Source of the DNA: Pomacea canaliculata
Lineage: Eukaryota; Mollusca; Gastropoda; Architaenioglossa; Ampullariidae
Assembly (NCBI RefSeq): GCF_003073045.1
Contig: NC_037601.1
Location: 4,619,872-4,683,871 of the forward strand
Direction of reading: 5' to 3'
Length of the DNA: 64,000 bases
Shown here: in pieces, positions 60,501 to 64,000 of the stretch
Layout of the letters: every line of letters starts with the position of its first letter
Position numbering within the stretch: position 1 is the stretch's first letter
Position numbers and translations under genes: made by a program
The notes under the pieces: model-generated
Databases searched by the model: none
The model's input: the letters and a program-made list of their open reading frames with translations, nothing else
What the model was told of the DNA's origin: nothing

Positions 60501-62561
60501 TTGGGCAATGGCAAAATAAGCAGTCATTTCTATATAATATTCATAATATTTGGAACTTTTTCTGCCAGACTGGTACATTACAAAGAGGAGCTCACAGCTG
60601 CTTGCAAAATGACTCAGATGGTTGATGCTACGCCACAACAACTATGCGTGACACCTAACTGTGTCTGTCAGAATCAGTAGATGGGACCAAGATTCCTGAT
60701 GTCCAGCCATATAAAGCAGCTATTGAGGAACTTCGTCGTATCAGAGACCATTACACCATGCTTAGTAAACTGGAGTGTGTTGGTAAGTGTAGTGAGCCAC
60801 CAAATGTTTCGAGGCAGTCTGGTGGTGCAACAGTTTAAGTGCTTGTCATTAATACACTGAGGACAGTTGTTTTGTATTTAGATCTTGTCTCTCTATGTAT
60901 GGCATTTGTTGACATAGCCTGCTCATTGTAAAACACCAATTAAAACAAGCCATCAGATATGCTAAATATTATTGTTAATACAAAAGTAGTACTTATATTT
61001 AGGTCTCAAAGTCTTGAAATGTCTACCAACACCATTTTCACTCTTTAGTAGGGGATTTAGTGTTCTTATATCTACTTAATTTCTTGTTTTTGTTCGTTCC
61101 AAACTTACCATTATTAAAAAGAAAAAATAATTTTTTTGCAGTCAAAGTTGTACGTCTAATATTTGATTGCATCAAAGACTTTTATCAGAATCAAGGGACC
61201 GAGGTGCCTAGCGTGTAAGCAGAATTTCACTTTTCATTTAAAATATTGCATTAGTGACTTTATTAAGAGAAGGTTTAAATCATGCATCTATTGTTAAGAA
61301 GAAAGGGGAGGTTAAAGGTTTGGTTTGCAGGGCCGTGCTTAGGGGCAGGCGGACGAGGCATCTGCCTAGGGCCACGCGCTTTTGATTGATATGGTAACTA
61401 GGCATATGGAAGTGTAGTCAGCCGTGGCGTGAGGGCCCCGCACATGCCCTTTGCCTCGGGCCCCGCGGGGACTAAGAACGGGCCTGTTGGTTTGTAATGA
61501 TAATTTGTGTTCAGTAGTGGTAGGACTGGTATAATGTTTATTAATTATAGGTTTACTTTGCTTTTTAAGCATTGGAATAAAGGGAGCTAGTTTTATTTTG
61601 TTTTTGGTTTGCCTATGCAAGTGAAGTATGTGACCATGACTATAAATGTGAAGCAAAGTAGCTGGAAATGGGTGAGAAACATTGTTAGGGGGAATTCACT
61701 TTTTTGTGGGGGAGGTTTGGTGTGAAAAGGAAGATTAAAGCCCTGCCTTGCTTGATCTGCATCACTTTCTGTTTCTTTTTTTTAGAGGAGCTGATGACCT
61801 ACTTCCTGTCATGAGCTATGTTGTAGTAAAGTCTCAGCTACCACAGTTGGTGTCAGAGTGTCGTGCACTGTCGGAATTCATCCATGAGGGGTCAGTTCTG
61901 AGTCTTGTATAAATGTTGTTGATTCTTACTTACATTTCATATAGGGACAACACCATATAGTACACCCAAGCAGAGATAACCACATATGTAATTGCATGCT
62001 TGACACAGTTGTTGAATATAGTGTTATTGATTCCTTAGTGTGTAGGTCAAATATTGTAGAATTCTTTTTCATTTTGCTGCTTATGCATCTTAACTGTTTG
62101 TGAACAATGGTCACAGAGTTTATCAAGTAATGGCTAAATTGCTAGAATCTGCAAATGTCCTTCAGCTTTATTTTCTTGTTATACAACCTTAAGAATACAA
62201 TCTTGGTAAGGATAAATTGCAGCACCACATTATTTTTTGACTTGCTATGATAATGGCTAATTTACAGATAGTCCACCATTGAATGTGTGACACAGCAATT
62301 CTGATATGAGTAAAAAAAAAAAACCCTGTCATTGAAAAGCAAACATTTATTTGCTTGAAACTGTGCATCCATGTCTTTAAAATTACACATTGTTGTTTAA
62401 CATCAAAAGCTGTAAGGGCTTTGTTACACCATTGATAAATTTAAATTTTTTTTATTGGCAGGTACTTAATGGGACAAGAAGGCTACTGTTTGACCACTGT
62501 AGAGACAGCTGTATCATATATAGTTACTTCAGATCTACCAAGATTGTGTTCTCCTAATTGA
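51582..62561 (+). CDS. VPS9D1: VPS9 domain-containing protein 1, predicted Rab5-family exchange factor
   Basis: Coding exons: 51582-51610, 53644-53722, 54689-54761, 55055-55147, 55459-55591, 55973-56087, 56510-56572, 57222-57274, 58042-58129, 58721-60230 (frame changes inside), 60569-60782 (one-base slip inside), 61142-61214, 61786-61890 and 62462-62561 (TGA). The start [10 protein letters not shown] joins in phase to [14 protein letters not shown]. Exons 2-4 resemble an MIT-like helical domain ([18 protein letters not shown], then [18 protein letters not shown]). A charged coiled-coil segment follows ([35 protein letters not shown]). A long acidic, serine-rich linker precedes a C-terminal VPS9 domain ([46 protein letters not shown]). 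The conserved Asp of GADD and Tyr of EGYCLT, which VPS9 exchange factors use on Rab5/Rab21-type GTPases, are present. Block order matches human VPS9D1. The frame change at 59326-59677 may be an unrecognised intron. Confidence 0.93.
53139..53190 (-). mobile_element. RTE-like LINE, 3' tail only
   Basis: A stretch of about 45 bases (cttgttcctaatcaccccca, then gtggagcacaagg) matches the 3' end of the copies at 8324 and 36721. Nothing of ORF2 remains. It lies in VPS9D1 intron 1. Confidence 0.6.
55730..55802 (+). repeat. SINE/LINE 3' tail with ATT repeat
   Basis: gcaaagtgccttgagcttgc, then gtataagttacc and (ATT)n, match the tail type seen at 17680-17735. It lies in a VPS9D1 intron. Confidence 0.5.
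57375..57745 (+). mobile_element. RTE-like LINE, internally deleted ORF2 fragment (AATAAAC tail)
   Basis: The plus strand encodes [20 protein letters not shown], then [17 protein letters not shown], the segment after the RT active site, followed by pieces of [20 protein letters not shown]-type sequence. It then jumps to the [10 protein letters not shown]-type tail and ends ggaataaactaact. The middle part is missing. It lies in a VPS9D1 intron in sense orientation. Confidence 0.7.
58165..58270. repeat. Diverged tandem repeat, about 41 bp unit
   Basis: tgtctctgggtcgagcgacc and tgtctctgggaatgagtgac recur about 40 bases apart, each followed by cacacaact/cacacttct-like sequence, with a third partial unit (tgcctcttggggtcag). 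It lies in a VPS9D1 intron. Confidence 0.5.
60808..60955 (+). repeat. tRNA-derived SINE
   Basis: ggtggtgcaacagtttaagt, then gcttgtcattaatacactga, is an A-box-bearing tRNA-like head. A decayed B box (tttagatcttgtct) follows, then a body with gacatagcctgctcattgta. This layout matches tRNA SINEs common in mollusc genomes. It lies in a VPS9D1 intron. Confidence 0.5.
61328..61486. mobile_element. hAT-type miniature element (159 bp) with perfect 8-bp target duplication
   Basis: The termini are CAGGGCCGTGCTTAG and, inverted, CAGGCCCGTTCTTAG. The 8-mer ttggtttg is repeated exactly on both flanks (61320-61327 and 61487-61494). The interior is GC-rich against AT-rich surroundings and non-coding. It is probably a recent insertion, in the VPS9D1 intron between exons 61142-61214 and 61786-61890. 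Confidence 0.85.
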
Positions 62562-62691
62562 AAAAGAAATGACTTGTATCATAATTTACATCACACTAAC
62601 ATTATGTATCCTGGTTCTCCACACTTTTAATATGGTTCTTGCATATTGTGTGAAATGTATGCATATTTAAAAGATTTGCATAATTATGCCC

Positions 62692-62697
62692 AATAAA
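62692..62697 (+). terminator. Likely VPS9D1 polyadenylation signal
   Basis: First AATAAA after the VPS9D1 stop codon, within a short AT-rich 3' UTR. Its use is inferred. Confidence 0.5.
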
Positions 62698-63207
62698 CAT
62701 GAATTTATTCTTTTTCACAACCACAGACAAGCATGCTGAAATGCAAAAGAAAGAGAATTTATTTTTATTTGTACAGTAATAGAAATTGCCATTATGTAAT
62801 CTAGTCATAGCGACAAAATAATTCTTTTGCTTTGAAGATGCTAGTGCAAATTAAAATCAAATGCAGTACAGTTTTTTTCACATTATGAAATATGAATGTA
62901 ACAGTTTTTAAACTTTTTTTCTCCTTAAAAGCCTTTGTTAATTACTATTGTTTTTCATGAAGTTTCATGAAGCCTGTGTTGGTTTATGACAGTTTTCTGC
63001 TGTTGAGAGCAACCTCTGGGTGAATGACAACTTTCACTTATATATAATTCATGTAGGACGAAGTTATACTGTCACCCATTATTTATAGAGCTATTTAATG
63101 GACCATCAATTGCTTATATTAGTACAAATTGAAGTTTATATAGTTTTTTTTTAACTTTATATTTTTATGTTATTGTACAAGGTATTCGTAGCAGATGCTA
63201 GCATGAC

Positions 63208-63229
63208 GTGTGTGTGTATACACACACAC
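63208..63229. repeat. Perfect GT/AC palindrome
   Basis: (GT)5 followed by AT and (AC)5 forms a 22-base perfect inverted repeat without spacer, downstream of VPS9D1. Confidence 0.9.
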
Positions 63230-64000
63230 ACCCGGGCTGGTCTAAAGTTTGAAGAATTTCTTCTTCATGAATTTAGTGTTGTTGTATTTTTGTACATTGA
63301 ACCTCAATATTTAATTAAGAAATTCCCTGAAATTCATCCTCCAGGACAGAAATCATACTGTTGAATGACTGAAAACAAAAAGCATCTGGCATCAGCATAA
63401 TTGAGGTGCCAACTTTGTTTCCCAGCAAGATTGTGACTTTCGTCTTCTTACAAGAATCAAACACCCACTGAAGTAGATCCTCTGGGACTGACAATATCAA
63501 AGCTCTTTTTCCCCATTTTTGTTTTTGGGAGATGAAGTGCAAGGAAATTAGATATCAAGGTTCAGTGCACAAAAACTCTTAAGTAAAATTCGGTAAACTT
63601 TTGGACCTTCCCATATGCTCCCAGTTTTTTTTATCATTGTGAGATTAACTCTTATTCCTCTGACAGTTACACGATCAGTAATGGTTGCATTTTATATTTT
63701 CTTTTTTAAACAAGATATATTTAGCGATCTTTTACAGCATTTACTCAGCTGTGTATAACAGTATTTTGTAATTACAGAAGAACCAATTTAAATTTTTACT
63801 CAATCCACATGAGAGAAAAGAACAAGGTGGGAGAGAATTTTAGATTACTTGTGTACCGTGGACTATTTGTTTTTCAAACGCATGAATGTGCATATACATT
63901 CCATACATCATGTATGTGTGCTTTGCGTATGCATGCTGTCTCAGAATATTGCAATACATTTTTAGAGTAATTAAATGGTATTGGGAAAAGTGACTTTATA

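Larger units (their letters stand above)
62562..64000. other. VPS9D1 3' UTR and downstream flank
   Basis: This AT-rich stretch has no convincing coding content. A canonical AATAAA lies at 62692-62697, about 130 bases after the stop, and is the likely VPS9D1 polyadenylation signal. A perfect 22-base GT/AC palindrome lies at 63208-63229. The rest shows nothing I recognise. Confidence 0.6.

Overview
The window looks like nuclear DNA of a lophotrochozoan animal, most likely a mollusc. It is AT-rich, has GT-AG introns of a few hundred to a few thousand bases, and carries tRNA-derived SINEs, LINE 3' ends with ATT repeats, RTE-like and RNase H-bearing LINE fragments, and hAT-type miniature elements. 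The four genes are clear metazoan orthologues or probable orthologues. No prokaryotic, organellar or CRISPR feature is visible. The mollusc assignment is inferred from repeats and gene structure, not from a lineage-diagnostic gene.

The layout is two divergent gene pairs placed tail to tail. Pair one: a large serine-rich gene on the minus strand (1-14850, running off the left edge), read as a probable CEP192/SPD-2-like centrosome scaffold, lies head to head with CEP89 on the plus strand (16161-28995), a distal-appendage protein of the centriole. Pair two: ACIN1 (Acinus) on the minus strand (51353-32378) lies head to head with VPS9D1 on the plus strand (51582-62561); their start codons are only 228 bases apart. 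CEP89 and ACIN1 converge on a 3.4-kb intergenic stretch (28996-32377) holding both 3' UTRs, a LINE fragment and a decayed cysteine-rich reading frame of unknown origin.

Both genes of pair one would act at the centriole. ACIN1 encodes the scaffold of the ASAP/PSAP complex on the exon junction complex: a SAP domain, a very long Ser/Glu/Arg-rich exon, an RRM-like domain, the RNPS1-SAP18 binding motif and an RS/RE tail. VPS9D1 encodes a predicted Rab5-family exchange factor with an MIT-like N-terminus and a C-terminal VPS9 domain.

The CEP89 model is phase-consistent over 21 coding exons. The other three genes each show one or more one-base phase conflicts or in-frame stops inside otherwise convincing exons. 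The simplest reading is residual assembly error, but real disruption or RNA-level recoding has not been excluded. I found no wholly new multi-gene system. The items most worth a second look are the stops in the CEP192-like gene, the paired centriolar genes, the orphan cysteine-rich frame at 30060-30963, the fresh hAT miniature element at 61328-61486 and the 20-base microexon of ACIN1.
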